DNA of 5,332 nt from the NCBI GenBank assembly GCA_033720695.1, contig JAWWCA010000230.1:1-5332 (forward strand), given 5' to 3'. This DNA comes from DATGQT01 sp033720695. GTDB lineage: Bacteria; Bacteroidota; Rhodothermia; Rhodothermales; Rubricoccaceae. The notes under the pieces were generated by a model. It made no database searches, was not told the DNA's origin, and saw only the letters and a program-made list of their open reading frames with translations. A program made the position numbers and the translations under genes. Positions 1 to 5,332 of the stretch are shown here, piece by piece (the stretch's first letter is position 1; every line of letters begins with the position of its first letter).

Positions 1-1
1 G

Positions 2-1816
2 CTCGGCGCGGAGATCGGCGGGCACTTCGGAGCGAGCCTCGGCGTGGTCGAGCTCACGGTGGGCCTCCACTGGGTGTTCGACACGCCGCGGGATCGGGTC
101 GTGTGGGACGTGGGCCACCAGGCCTACGGGCACAAGATCCTCACCGGCCGCCGCGACCGCTTCCACACGAACCGGAAGTACGGCGGGATCTCCGGCTTCC
201 CGAAGCGGAGCGAGTCGGCGTTCGACACGTTCGGGGTCGCCCACGCGAGCACCTCGATCTCGGCCGCCCTCGGCATGGCCGTCGCCCGCGACGTCCAGGG
301 CACCGACGAGAAGGTGGTCGCCGTCATCGGCGACGGCGCCATGACGGGCGGGCTCGCCTTCGAGGGGCTCAACAACGCCGGCGCGACGGACACCGACCTC
401 GTCGTCGTCCTCAACGACAACCGGATCTCGATCGACCCCAACGTGGGCGCCCTCCACGAGTACCTCGCGCGGATCTCGGCCTCGGACGGCTGGAACGCGC
501 TCAAGGACGACGTCTGGGCGTTCTTCGAGAAGCTCAAGGGGATGGGCGGCGGCACGCTCCAGCGCATCGCCTCGAAGGTGGAGGACGGCGTGAAGGCGGC
601 CATCACGCCGGGCATGCTCTTCGAGGCCCTCGGCTTCCGCTACATCGGGCCCGTGGACGGGCACGACGTCAAGGCGCTCGCGAGGCGGCTCCGGGAGATC
701 CGCAAGCTCCGCGGCCCCATCCTCCTCCACGCCACGACCGTCAAGGGCAAGGGGTTCGCCCCGGCCGAGGCCGACCAGGTGAAGTGGCACGCGTCGTCGT
801 CGCCGTTCGACAAGGTCACGGGCGCCACGCTCGCCACGCCCTCGCCCAACGGCACGAAGCCGCCCAAGTGGCAGGACGTCTTCGGGCGGGCCATCGTCGA
901 GCTGGCCCAGGAGGACGAGCGCGTGTGCGGGATCACCGCCGCGATGCCCTCGGGCACGAGCCTGAAGTACATGCTGGAGGAGGTCCCGGAGCGGGCCTTC
1001 GACGTGGGCATCGCCGAGATGCACGGGGTCGTCTTCGCGGCGGGCCTCGCCACGCAGGGCCTCCGGCCGTTCGTCGCCATCTACTCGACGTTCCTCCAGC
1101 GCGGCTACGACGGCGTCGTCCACGACGTCGCGCTCCAGCACCTCCCCGTCGTCTTCTGCATGGACCGCGCGGGCGTGGCCGGGGCCGACGGGCCGACGCA
1201 CCACGGCGCCCTCGACATCCCGTACATGCGGTGCGTCCAGGGCATGACCTGCGCCGCGCCCCTCGACGAGCAGGACCTCCGGGACCTCCTGTTCACGGCG
1301 CTCCAGTACGAGGACGGCCCCGTCGCCATCCGATACCCGCGCGGCGCCGCCACCGGCATGGCGCTGCGCCCCGGCTTCGAGGCGCTCCCCATCGGGAAGG
1401 GCCGCCGGATCGCCGACGGCGAGGACCTCGCCTTCGTCACCTACGGCGCCATCGGGCAGTACGTCTACGAGGCGCGCGAGCGGCTGGCCGAGCAGGGCGT
1501 CTCGGCGGCGCACTACGACCTCCGCTTCTGCAAGCCGCTCGACGGCGACCTCCTCCGCGAGGTGTTCACGCGGTTCGAGCACGTCGTGACGGTCGAGGAC
1601 GGCGTCGTCATCGGCGGCGCGGGCGCGGCCGTCGTGGAGTGGGCCAGCGACCACGGCCTCGCGGGGCCGGAGGTGGTCCGCCTCGGGCTGCCCGACACGT
1701 TCGTCGAGCACGGCAGCCAGCGGCAGCTCCACGACGAGGTCGGCATCGGGCCCGACGGGCTCGTGGCGACGGCGCTCCGGCTCGTCGGGCAGACGGCCGA
1801 GGCGGAGGCCGCCTGA
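2..1816 (+). CDS. dxs: 1-deoxy-D-xylulose-5-phosphate synthase, 5'-truncated by window edge
   Basis: This cytosolic thiamine-diphosphate enzyme condenses pyruvate with glyceraldehyde 3-phosphate to give DXP, the entry point of the MEP isoprenoid pathway and a precursor of thiamine and vitamin B6. The frame is open from base 2, giving 604 visible residues. Aligned by memory to E. coli Dxs, about 40 N-terminal residues lie outside the window; the GTG at 44 is internal. Visible landmarks, numbered from base 2, are: GGHFGAS with the active-site His at residue 8; AHASTS at 80-85; the ThDP motif starting GDG at 110-112, with Asp111 and Asn140 at the spacing of the metal ligands; the catalytic Glu339 in IAEMHG; Arg367 in FLQRGYD; Asp396 and His400 in ADGPTHHG; RYPRG near 444-448; and a transketolase C-terminal domain with VEDGVVIGG and FVEHG. 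The usual EQHAVTF around the catalytic Glu reads EMHGVVF here. The family assignment is secure. The gene converges on the ATPase gene, with stops 32 bp apart. Confidence 0.97.
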   Translation, partial: LGAEIGGHFGASLGVVELTVGLHWVFDTPRDRVVWDVGHQAYGHKILTGRRDRFHTNRKYGGISGFPKRSESAFDTFGVAHASTSISAALGMAVARDVQGTDEKVVAVIGDGAMTGGLAFEGLNNAGATDTDLVVVLNDNRISIDPNVGALHEYLARISASDGWNALKDDVWAFFEKLKGMGGGTLQRIASKVEDGVKAAITPGMLFEALGFRYIGPVDGHDVKALARRLREIRKLRGPILLHATTVKGKGFAPAEADQVKWHASSSPFDKVTGATLATPSPNGTKPPKWQDVFGRAIVELAQEDERVCGITAAMPSGTSLKYMLEEVPERAFDVGIAEMHGVVFAAGLATQGLRPFVAIYSTFLQRGYDGVVHDVALQHLPVVFCMDRAGVAGADGPTHHGALDIPYMRCVQGMTCAAPLDEQDLRDLLFTALQYEDGPVAIRYPRGAATGMALRPGFEALPIGKGRRIADGEDLAFVTYGAIGQYVYEARERLAEQGVSAAHYDLRFCKPLDGDLLREVFTRFEHVVTVEDGVVIGGAGAAVVEWASDHGLAGPEVVRLGLPDTFVEHGSQRQLHDEVGIGPDGLVATALRLVGQTAEAEAA

Positions 1817-1819
1817 GGC

Positions 1820-1861
1820 GCTAGAGCGTCTCCGCTAGAGCGTCTCCGCTAGAGCGTCTCC
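1820..1861. repeat. Three perfect 14-bp tandem repeats between convergent genes
   Basis: The unit GCTAGAGCGTCTCC occurs three times without mismatch, at 1820-1833, 1834-1847 and 1848-1861. Read on the - strand it is GGAGACGCTCTAGC. The copy next to the ATPase gene supplies that gene's last codons GAG ACG CTC TAG (Glu-Thr-Leu-stop), so the array looks like tandem duplication of the 3' end of that gene. Each unit contains CTAG, which reads as TAG on both strands. Because 14 is not a multiple of 3, the three units place stops in all three frames of each strand. The unit has only a 3-bp GAG/CTC hairpin and no T tract, so it is not a classical terminator. Its function is unknown and it may be simple slippage. 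Confidence 0.95.
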
Positions 1862-2547
1862 GGGTCCACCTCGACGACGCGCCCCTTGACGAGGGCGAGC
1901 GTCCGGGCCGGGAACGCCTTGACGAGGCGGTAGTCGTGCGTGGCCATGAGGAGGGCCATGCCCTGGCGGTTCAGCTTCACGAGCAGCTTCTGGATCTCGT
2001 CGGCCACGCGGGGGTCGAGGTTGCCCGTCGGCTCGTCGGCCACGAGGAGGACGGGCTCGTTGACGATGGCGCGGGCGATGCAGGCGCGCTGCTTCTCGCC
2101 GCCCGAGAGCTCGTGCGGCTTGGCGTGGGCGCGGTGTCCGAGCCCGACGCGCGTGAGCGCCTGCATCACGCGCTCCTTCACGACGCGCCCCCGCTTCCCC
2201 GTCGCGTAGAGCGCGAAGGCGACGTTGTCGAACGCGCTCCGGTCGGGGAGGAGCTGGAAGTCCTGGAACACGACGCCGAGCGAGCGGCGGAGGAAGGGGA
2301 CCTCCTTGGGCGAGATCCGGTCGGAGGCGTAGTGGCCGACGCGGACGAGCCCGAAGTCGGGCGTGACGTCCATGTAGAGCAGCTTGAGCAGGGTGCTCTT
2401 GCCGCTGCCCGTCGGCCCGATGAGGTAGGCCATCTCCCCCTTCGCGAGCGTCAGCGAGAGGTCGCTGGCGACGGGGATGCGGCCGCCGCCGTCCTGCCCG
2501 GGGTAGGAGACGGCGACGTTGCGGAGCTCGACGAGCGGGCCTTCCAA
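1849..2547 (-). CDS. ftsE: FtsE-like cell-division ABC transporter ATP-binding protein
   Basis: The product is 232 aa, a single ABC ATPase domain of usual FtsE length. FtsE pairs with the membrane protein FtsX at the inner membrane and couples ATP hydrolysis to septal peptidoglycan hydrolase activation. Visible motifs are Walker A GPTGSGKST at 44-52, Q-loop Gln95 in VFQDFQLL, signature LSGGEKQR at 147-154, Walker B ending in Asp171-Glu172, D-loop GNLD at 175-178 and H-loop His204 in ATHD. EVPFLRR at 82-88 and GEMAYLIG after the first strands point to FtsE rather than a general LolD/MacB-type ATPase. The start is TTG at 2545-2547. No ATG or GTG lies in frame nearby, although the frame stays open far upstream, and TTG gives the family-typical short lead before VELRNV. 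No Shine-Dalgarno is visible; a C-rich mRNA tract precedes it. It is the last gene of the cluster, 53 bp after the methyltransferase stop. No ftsX is present. A related lipoprotein-type exporter ATPase is less likely. Confidence 0.88.
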   Translation of the reverse strand: MEGPLVELRNVAVSYPGQDGGGRIPVASDLSLTLAKGEMAYLIGPTGSGKSTLLKLLYMDVTPDFGLVRVGHYASDRISPKEVPFLRRSLGVVFQDFQLLPDRSAFDNVAFALYATGKRGRVVKERVMQALTRVGLGHRAHAKPHELSGGEKQRACIARAIVNEPVLLVADEPTGNLDPRVADEIQKLLVKLNRQGMALLMATHDYRLVKAFPARTLALVKGRVVEVDPETL

Positions 2548-2553
2548 GGCTTC

Positions 2554-2578
2554 GGGTGCGGGTGGGTGGGGGACGGGG
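2554..2578 (+). other. Potential G-quadruplex on template strand just upstream of the ftsE-like start
   Basis: On the + strand, five G-tracts lie close together: GGG 2554-2556, GGG 2560-2562, GGG 2564-2566, GGGGG 2568-2572 and GGGG 2575-2578, with loops of 3, 1, 1 and 2 bases. This meets the usual G-quadruplex pattern of four or more G3 runs with loops of 1-7 bases. It fills much of the 53-bp gap between the methyltransferase stop and the TTG start of the ATPase gene. The + strand is the template strand for those genes, so the mRNA carries the C-rich complement. A small 5-bp stem (CGGCG/CGCCG, 2584-2596) lies beside it. Whether it folds or matters is inference. Confidence 0.5.
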
Positions 2579-2600
2579 AGCCGCGGCGCAGCGCCGGAAG

Positions 2601-3395
2601 CTACGCCGCGACCGGCGGCTTCCGCAGCACCCAGTGGATCCGCTCGGCGGTGTCGCCGGCGGGGTCGTCCGAGAAGCCGTCGTAGGCGGCCTCGACGGCG
2701 AAGCCGGCGGCGCGGGCGAGGGGCTCGACCTCGGCGCGCGTGTAGGCCCGCTGCACGTGCGTCTCCTCGTGGACGTCGCCGCCGGCCGTCTCCAGGCGGA
2801 AGCGCGTCGTGTGGCGGCGGGTCTCGGGGTCGTAGCGGCTCGTGCGCCGGTAGGTGAAGGCGCCCGTGGCGCCGGCGTCGTCGAAGCCGTCGGGGTGGTT
2901 GAGCGAGTTGACCGGCGTGCTCTGGTCCACGACGAAGACGCCGCCGGGGCGGAGGGCGCGCAGGGCACTCCTGAAGAGGCGGGCCACGTCCCGCGGGTCG
3001 AGGAGGTAGTTGAACCCGTCGTAGAGGAGGAGGACGGCATCGGCCGGGGGGCCGGGCGGGAGGTCGCGGAAGTCGGCGGGCGCGAACCGGATGGGGACGC
3101 CGGCGGCCTCGGCCTTGCGCCGGGCCACGGCCAGCATGGCCTCGGAGGCGTCGGTGGCGCGGTAGCGGTAGCCTCCCGCGCTGCCGAGGGGCTGGAGGGC
3201 GAGGGCGAGCGTGCCGGTCCCGCAGCCCAGCTCCAGCACGTCGCGGGCCGCGGGGTGGTGGCGCTCCAGGAGGAACTGGACGTACTCGGCCCACGCCGCG
3301 TAGTCCACGTAGCTCATCACCGCGTCGTAGCCCTCGGCGAGGCGGCTGTAGGGCGCCGCCTCGCGATCGTCCGGAGTCCGTCGTCCGTGGTCCAT
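2601..3395 (-). CDS. Class I SAM-dependent methyltransferase, substrate unknown
   Basis: This is a 264-aa cytosolic Rossmann-fold methyltransferase. Motif I, VLELGCGTGTLAL at 53-65, is the SAM-binding glycine loop. The acidic residue after strand 2 is Asp82 in TDASEAML. ADFRD at 107-111 is the adenine-contact region, VLLLYDGFNYLL at 121-132 the motif IV strand, and LRPGGVFVVD at 148-157 motif VI. The N-terminal YSRLAEGYDAVM with a following WAEYV, and the DGFNYLL segment, recall YqeM-like small-molecule methyltransferases. The C-terminal part (about 175-260) is a variable substrate lid with many beta-type segments and gives no substrate clue. I chose ATG at 3393-3395 over the in-frame GTG at 3411-3413 because a purine-rich ribosome-binding site sits directly before the ATG. 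The gene follows pdxA by 21 bp and is probably cotranscribed with it. Function beyond methyl transfer cannot be assigned. Confidence 0.9.
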   Translation of the reverse strand: MDHGRRTPDDREAAPYSRLAEGYDAVMSYVDYAAWAEYVQFLLERHHPAARDVLELGCGTGTLALALQPLGSAGGYRYRATDASEAMLAVARRKAEAAGVPIRFAPADFRDLPPGPPADAVLLLYDGFNYLLDPRDVARLFRSALRALRPGGVFVVDQSTPVNSLNHPDGFDDAGATGAFTYRRTSRYDPETRRHTTRFRLETAGGDVHEETHVQRAYTRAEVEPLARAAGFAVEAAYDGFSDDPAGDTAERIHWVLRKPPVAA

Positions 3396-3396
3396 G

Positions 3397-3407
3397 CTCC
3401 CCTCTCC
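3397..3407 (-). promoter_or_regulatory. Ribosome-binding site choosing the methyltransferase ATG
   Basis: Read on the - strand, GGAGAGGGGAG ends one base before the ATG at 3393-3395 and contains GGAG cores at both ends. The GGAGA part lies about 7-11 bases upstream of the ATG, a workable distance. The alternative GTG at 3411-3413 is preceded by GTAGAC, overlapping the pdxA stop, with no comparable site. This is the only clear Shine-Dalgarno-like sequence in the cluster. Confidence 0.6.
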
Positions 3408-3416
3408 GTCCACCGT

Positions 3417-4400
3417 CTACCGCCCCCGGTCGACCGACTGCCGCCGCTCGGCCATCTCGGCCGCCAGGAGCAGCGCCTCGCGCATCGACGCGGCCGAGGC
3501 AATCCCCTGCCCAGCGATGGCGAAGGCGGTGCCGTGGTCGGGCGAGGTGCGGACGATGGGGAGCCCGCACGTCACGTTGACGCCCGCGCCCATGGCGAGG
3601 GCCTTGAAGGGGGCGAGCCCCTGGTCGTGGTACATCGCGAGGACGGCGTCGACGGCGCGGTCCCGCCGCTGGCCGAAGAAGCCGTCGGCGGCGAAGGGGC
3701 CGCGGGCGTCGAGGCCCTGCGCCCGCGCCCGCGCGACGGCCGGCGCAATCGTCTCGATCTCTTCCCGCCCGATCACGCCGCCGTCGCCCGCATGGGGGTT
3801 GAGGCCGAGCACGGCGAGGCGCGGCGCCGCGATCCCGAGGTCCTGCCGGAGCGTGCCGTCCACGGTCTCGAGCGTCGCGACGATGGCCTCCGCCGTGACG
3901 AGGGCGGGGACGGCGGCGAGGGGGACGTGGATCGTGACGAGGGCGACGCGGAGGCCGCCCGACACCAGCATCATGGCGTAGCGGTCGGCGCCGGTCCGCT
4001 CGGCGAGGAACTCGGTGTGACCGGGGAAGCGGTAGCCGGCCTTCTGGATGGCCTCCTTCGAGATCGGCGCCGTCACGAGGGCGTCGGCGTCGCCGGCGAG
4101 GCAGAGGTCGCAGCCCCGCGCGACGGCCGCCATCGCGAGGGCGCCCCCGGCCGCCGTCGTCTCGCCGGGCATCAGCCGGACGTCTCCGTCTCCGTCGCCG
4201 ATGTCGTCCACGGCGAGCCCGTCTGCCGGCAGCCCGAGGCGGTCGGCCCACGCCTCGACGGCCGCGGCCTCGCCGACGAGGACGGGCCGGACGCGCGCCC
4301 GCACCGCCTCGTCGGCGAGGGCCTTGAGCACGACCTCCGGGCCGATCCCGTTGGGGTCGCCGAGCGTGACGGCGACGCGGATGCGCGGAGCCGCGCTCAC
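3417..4400 (-). CDS. pdxA: 4-hydroxythreonine-4-phosphate dehydrogenase
   Basis: PdxA oxidises 4-phosphohydroxy-L-threonine with NAD+. The product decarboxylates to 3-amino-1-hydroxyacetone phosphate, which PdxJ condenses with DXP to form pyridoxine 5'-phosphate. The 327-aa product matches the usual 320-330 aa. Visible landmarks are TLGDPNGIGPE at 12-22, VTAPISKEAIQKAG at 109-122, FPGHTE with His128-Thr129, and the three metal-binding histidines: His158 in TIHVPL, His203 in NPHAGDGG and His258 in MYHDQGL. PIVRTSPDHGTA at 281-292 completes the substrate site. All expected catalytic residues are present, so it should be active. The start is GTG at 4398-4400, which overlaps the upstream lipoprotein stop as GTGA (4397-4400). 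There is no Shine-Dalgarno before it, so translation is probably coupled to the upstream gene. The next in-frame Met is residue 77, far too late. The methyltransferase follows 21 bp after the stop. Confidence 0.96.
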   Translation of the reverse strand: MSAAPRIRVAVTLGDPNGIGPEVVLKALADEAVRARVRPVLVGEAAAVEAWADRLGLPADGLAVDDIGDGDGDVRLMPGETTAAGGALAMAAVARGCDLCLAGDADALVTAPISKEAIQKAGYRFPGHTEFLAERTGADRYAMMLVSGGLRVALVTIHVPLAAVPALVTAEAIVATLETVDGTLRQDLGIAAPRLAVLGLNPHAGDGGVIGREEIETIAPAVARARAQGLDARGPFAADGFFGQRRDRAVDAVLAMYHDQGLAPFKALAMGAGVNVTCGLPIVRTSPDHGTAFAIAGQGIASAASMREALLLAAEMAERRQSVDRGR

Positions 4401-5122
4401 TGGATCGGGACGCACCGGACCGCGCCGGTGGGCGCGGCGATCCCCGCGTCGAAGTCGTAGCGGACCTCCGGGCTGAGGCCGACGCGCAGCCCCTCGTCGA
4501 ACCACGCCCCGGCCTCCTCGCAGTCCACGCCCAGCGCCGTCACCTCGGCCATCGACTCGGCCACCTCCGGCGCCATCCCGTACAGGAGCGTGCCGTCGCG
4601 GACCTCGGCGGGCTCCTCGTAGTCGGCCTCGTAGACGGTCGCCCCGATCTTCAGGTCCACGATGCGGAGCGCGCGGCCGCCGGGCCCGGTGCCCTCGTCG
4701 GGGAGGACGTGGTCGCCGACGGGGCCGAAGAAGAACGTCGGCCGGTCCGCGTCGGCCGCAGCGAAGAGGGCGTCGCCGGGGGCGGTGTCGCACTGCGCGC
4801 GCGCGTCCTCGCCGTGGCGCTGGAACACGGTGACGTCCTCGCCGGGTGCCGACGGGCGCGGGCGGACGCGGACGACGTAGCCGGGGTAGGCGTAGCAGGC
4901 GCCGTCGTCGAGCGCCCACGCGTCCTCGGCCCGGTCCGAGCCAGGGACGCCGGGCTCGCGGCCGGGCTCGGCCCCGCCGGGGACGGTCCGCCGCTCCGGC
5001 GGCATCTCGACGGGGACCTCGGCGGGGTTCTCGGTCCCCGCTGGCGAGGGCGCGTCGGGCTCCGCCGCGCAGGCGGCGAGGCCGACGGACAGGAGGAGGA
5101 CCAGAAGTCGGCGGGCGGGCAT
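4397..5122 (-). CDS. Predicted lipoprotein of unknown function, upstream of and overlapping pdxA
   Basis: The product is 241 aa. The N-terminus is a lipoprotein signal peptide: a charged MPARR, a hydrophobic LLVLLLSVG stretch, and lipobox LAAC with Cys18 as the lipidation site. Residues 19-65 are rich in Pro, Glu, Gly and Ala and look like a disordered linker. A compact part from about 70 to 241 follows, with aromatic segments (ACYAYPGYVVRVRPRP, TFFFGPVGDHVL, VYEADYEEP, WFDEGLRVGL) and four more cysteines (76, 111, 201, 237) that could form two disulfides outside the cytoplasm. No known domain is recognised. The ATG at 5120-5122 is chosen because it starts the signal peptide exactly; the frame stays open upstream to 5308 but that extension would bury the signal. 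No Shine-Dalgarno is visible; the leader is C-rich. Its stop TGA is shared with the pdxA GTG. Export and lipidation are well supported; the role is unknown. Confidence 0.8.
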   Translation of the reverse strand: MPARRLLVLLLSVGLAACAAEPDAPSPAGTENPAEVPVEMPPERRTVPGGAEPGREPGVPGSDRAEDAWALDDGACYAYPGYVVRVRPRPSAPGEDVTVFQRHGEDARAQCDTAPGDALFAAADADRPTFFFGPVGDHVLPDEGTGPGGRALRIVDLKIGATVYEADYEEPAEVRDGTLLYGMAPEVAESMAEVTALGVDCEEAGAWFDEGLRVGLSPEVRYDFDAGIAAPTGAVRCVPIQ

Positions 5123-5145
5123 GGGCAGGGGGGCAGCGTCGGTGC

Positions 5146-5174
5146 AGTCTACGGCTGCGGCGGCAGGGGAGCAA
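5146..5174 (-). promoter_or_regulatory. Weak promoter candidate for the lipoprotein-pdxA cluster
   Basis: On the - strand, TTGCTC (5169-5174) and TAGACT (5146-5151) are separated by 17 bases, with the -10-like element 23 bases from the lipoprotein ATG. Matches are 3/6 and 4/6 to the sigma-70 consensus. Bacteroidota-type promoters use different elements (TTTG and TAnnTTTG), and these are not present. The placement is suitable but the match is weak, and in such GC-rich DNA the call stays tentative. Confidence 0.2.
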
Positions 5175-5208
5175 CGCGGCGCCCAGCCCGCGGCCCCTCC
5201 GGGCAGCG

Positions 5209-5265
5209 CTACCGGAGCAGCATCACCGGCTGCGTCTCCACCGCCACCCGGACGACGTAGACTCC
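5209..5265 (-). pseudogene. Possible remnant of a type IX secretion C-terminal domain
   Basis: One - strand frame reads GVYVVRVAVETQPVMLLR and then TAG (5209-5211). The pattern GVY(V/F)VR(V/L), about ten residues, then a hydrophobic run ending in Arg-stop is the usual end of type A sorting domains on proteins secreted by the Bacteroidota type IX system. The frame closes upstream at a TAG (5317-5319) after only 35 codons, and the residues just before GVY (CGVRC) do not look like the rest of such a domain. If real, it is the broken or frameshifted end of a gene lying beyond the right edge. It could also be a chance reading of GC-rich DNA. Confidence 0.3.
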
Positions 5266-5282
5266 GCATCGTACGCCGCACG

Positions 5283-5299
5283 GTCGGCTCGGAGCCGAC
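5283..5299. repeat. Near-perfect 17-bp palindrome upstream of the cluster
   Basis: GTCGGCTC and GAGCCGAC are exact inverted 8-bp arms around a single central base (5291). As a hairpin it gives a 7-bp GC-rich stem with a 3-base loop. There is no T tract on either side. It lies about 160 bp upstream of the lipoprotein start and 18 bp beyond the possible T9SS-tail remnant, so it could be an operator-like site or part of a lost coding sequence. Confidence 0.4.
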
Positions 5300-5332
5300 G
5301 CCCGGCACGGGGGGCTCTACCCCGCCATCTCC

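Noticed and set aside
124..1746. Several - strand frames opposite dxs (77-163 aa)
   Set aside because: They have no recognisable domain, are Ser/Arg/Pro-rich, and lie opposite a conserved gene; they are antisense shadows.
1800..1814. 6-bp hairpin (AGGCGG/CCGCCT) at the end of dxs as a terminator
   Set aside because: It lies inside the last dxs codons and no T tract follows, so intrinsic termination is not supported.
103..1824. Arg/Pro-rich 573-aa frame inside dxs
   Set aside because: It is a shadow of dxs in another frame. Its only interest is that it ends at the first TAG of the 14-bp repeat.
3396..3413. GTG at 3411-3413 as the methyltransferase start
   Set aside because: It is possible, but the strong purine-rich site lies before the ATG at 3393-3395 and would be inside the coding region if GTG were used.
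2548..4251. Upstream extension of the ATPase frame to an 800-aa fusion
   Set aside because: The extension runs through the methyltransferase and pdxA in a wrong frame and is Arg/Pro-rich junk; the ATPase domain begins just after the TTG at 2547.
2556..4460. Long + strand open frame (634 aa) antisense to pdxA and the methyltransferase
   Set aside because: It lies wholly opposite well-supported genes, is low-complexity in Gly, Arg, Ala and Val, and shows no domain. Long antisense frames are expected at this GC content.
5123..5308. Longer N-terminus for the lipoprotein from the ATG at 5308
   Set aside because: It would place 62 Gly/Pro/Ala-rich residues before a perfect lipoprotein signal peptide, so the ATG at 5122 is far more likely.

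Overview
The window is very GC-rich (by eye around 70%), gene-dense and chromosomal in character. It holds one partial gene on the + strand that converges on a compact four-gene cluster on the - strand. Three things suggest a high-GC relative of the Bacteroidota, most likely Rhodothermota (the Rubrivirga/Salinibacter/Rhodothermus group). The Dxs has the form seen in Bacteroidota and Chlorobi. The FtsE-type ATPase has the EVPFLRR and VFQDFQLL signatures. A short coding remnant at the right edge looks like the end of a type IX secretion C-terminal domain. This placement is inference; nothing here proves the taxon.

Layout. Bases 2-1816 (+) encode 1-deoxy-D-xylulose-5-phosphate synthase (Dxs), cut at its N-terminus by the window edge. 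Bases 1820-1861 hold three perfect 14-bp tandem copies that fill the convergent junction and run into the last codons of the next gene. Reading leftwards on the - strand from 5122 are: a 241-aa predicted lipoprotein of unknown function (4397-5122); PdxA (3417-4400), whose GTG start overlaps the lipoprotein stop by 4 bp; a class I SAM-dependent methyltransferase (2601-3395); and an FtsE-like ABC ATPase (1849-2547) with a TTG start. The gaps are -4, 21 and 53 bp, so the four genes probably form one transcription unit. Bases 5123-5332 are upstream of the cluster. They contain a weak promoter candidate, a near-perfect palindrome and the possible T9SS-tail remnant, but no intact gene that I can defend.

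Function. Dxs makes DXP, used for isoprenoids, thiamine and vitamin B6. PdxA makes the other substrate that PdxJ condenses with DXP to form pyridoxine 5'-phosphate. The window therefore carries genes for both inputs of the DXP-dependent B6 pathway, although they are transcribed towards each other. FtsE normally works with FtsX at the division septum; no ftsX is in view. The lipoprotein and methyltransferase have no assignable substrate.

I see no mobile element, CRISPR array, tRNA, rRNA or obvious novel defence-type system. The most unusual features are the tandem repeat that puts stop codons in all six frames between the convergent genes, and the strict coupling of an unknown lipoprotein to pdxA.
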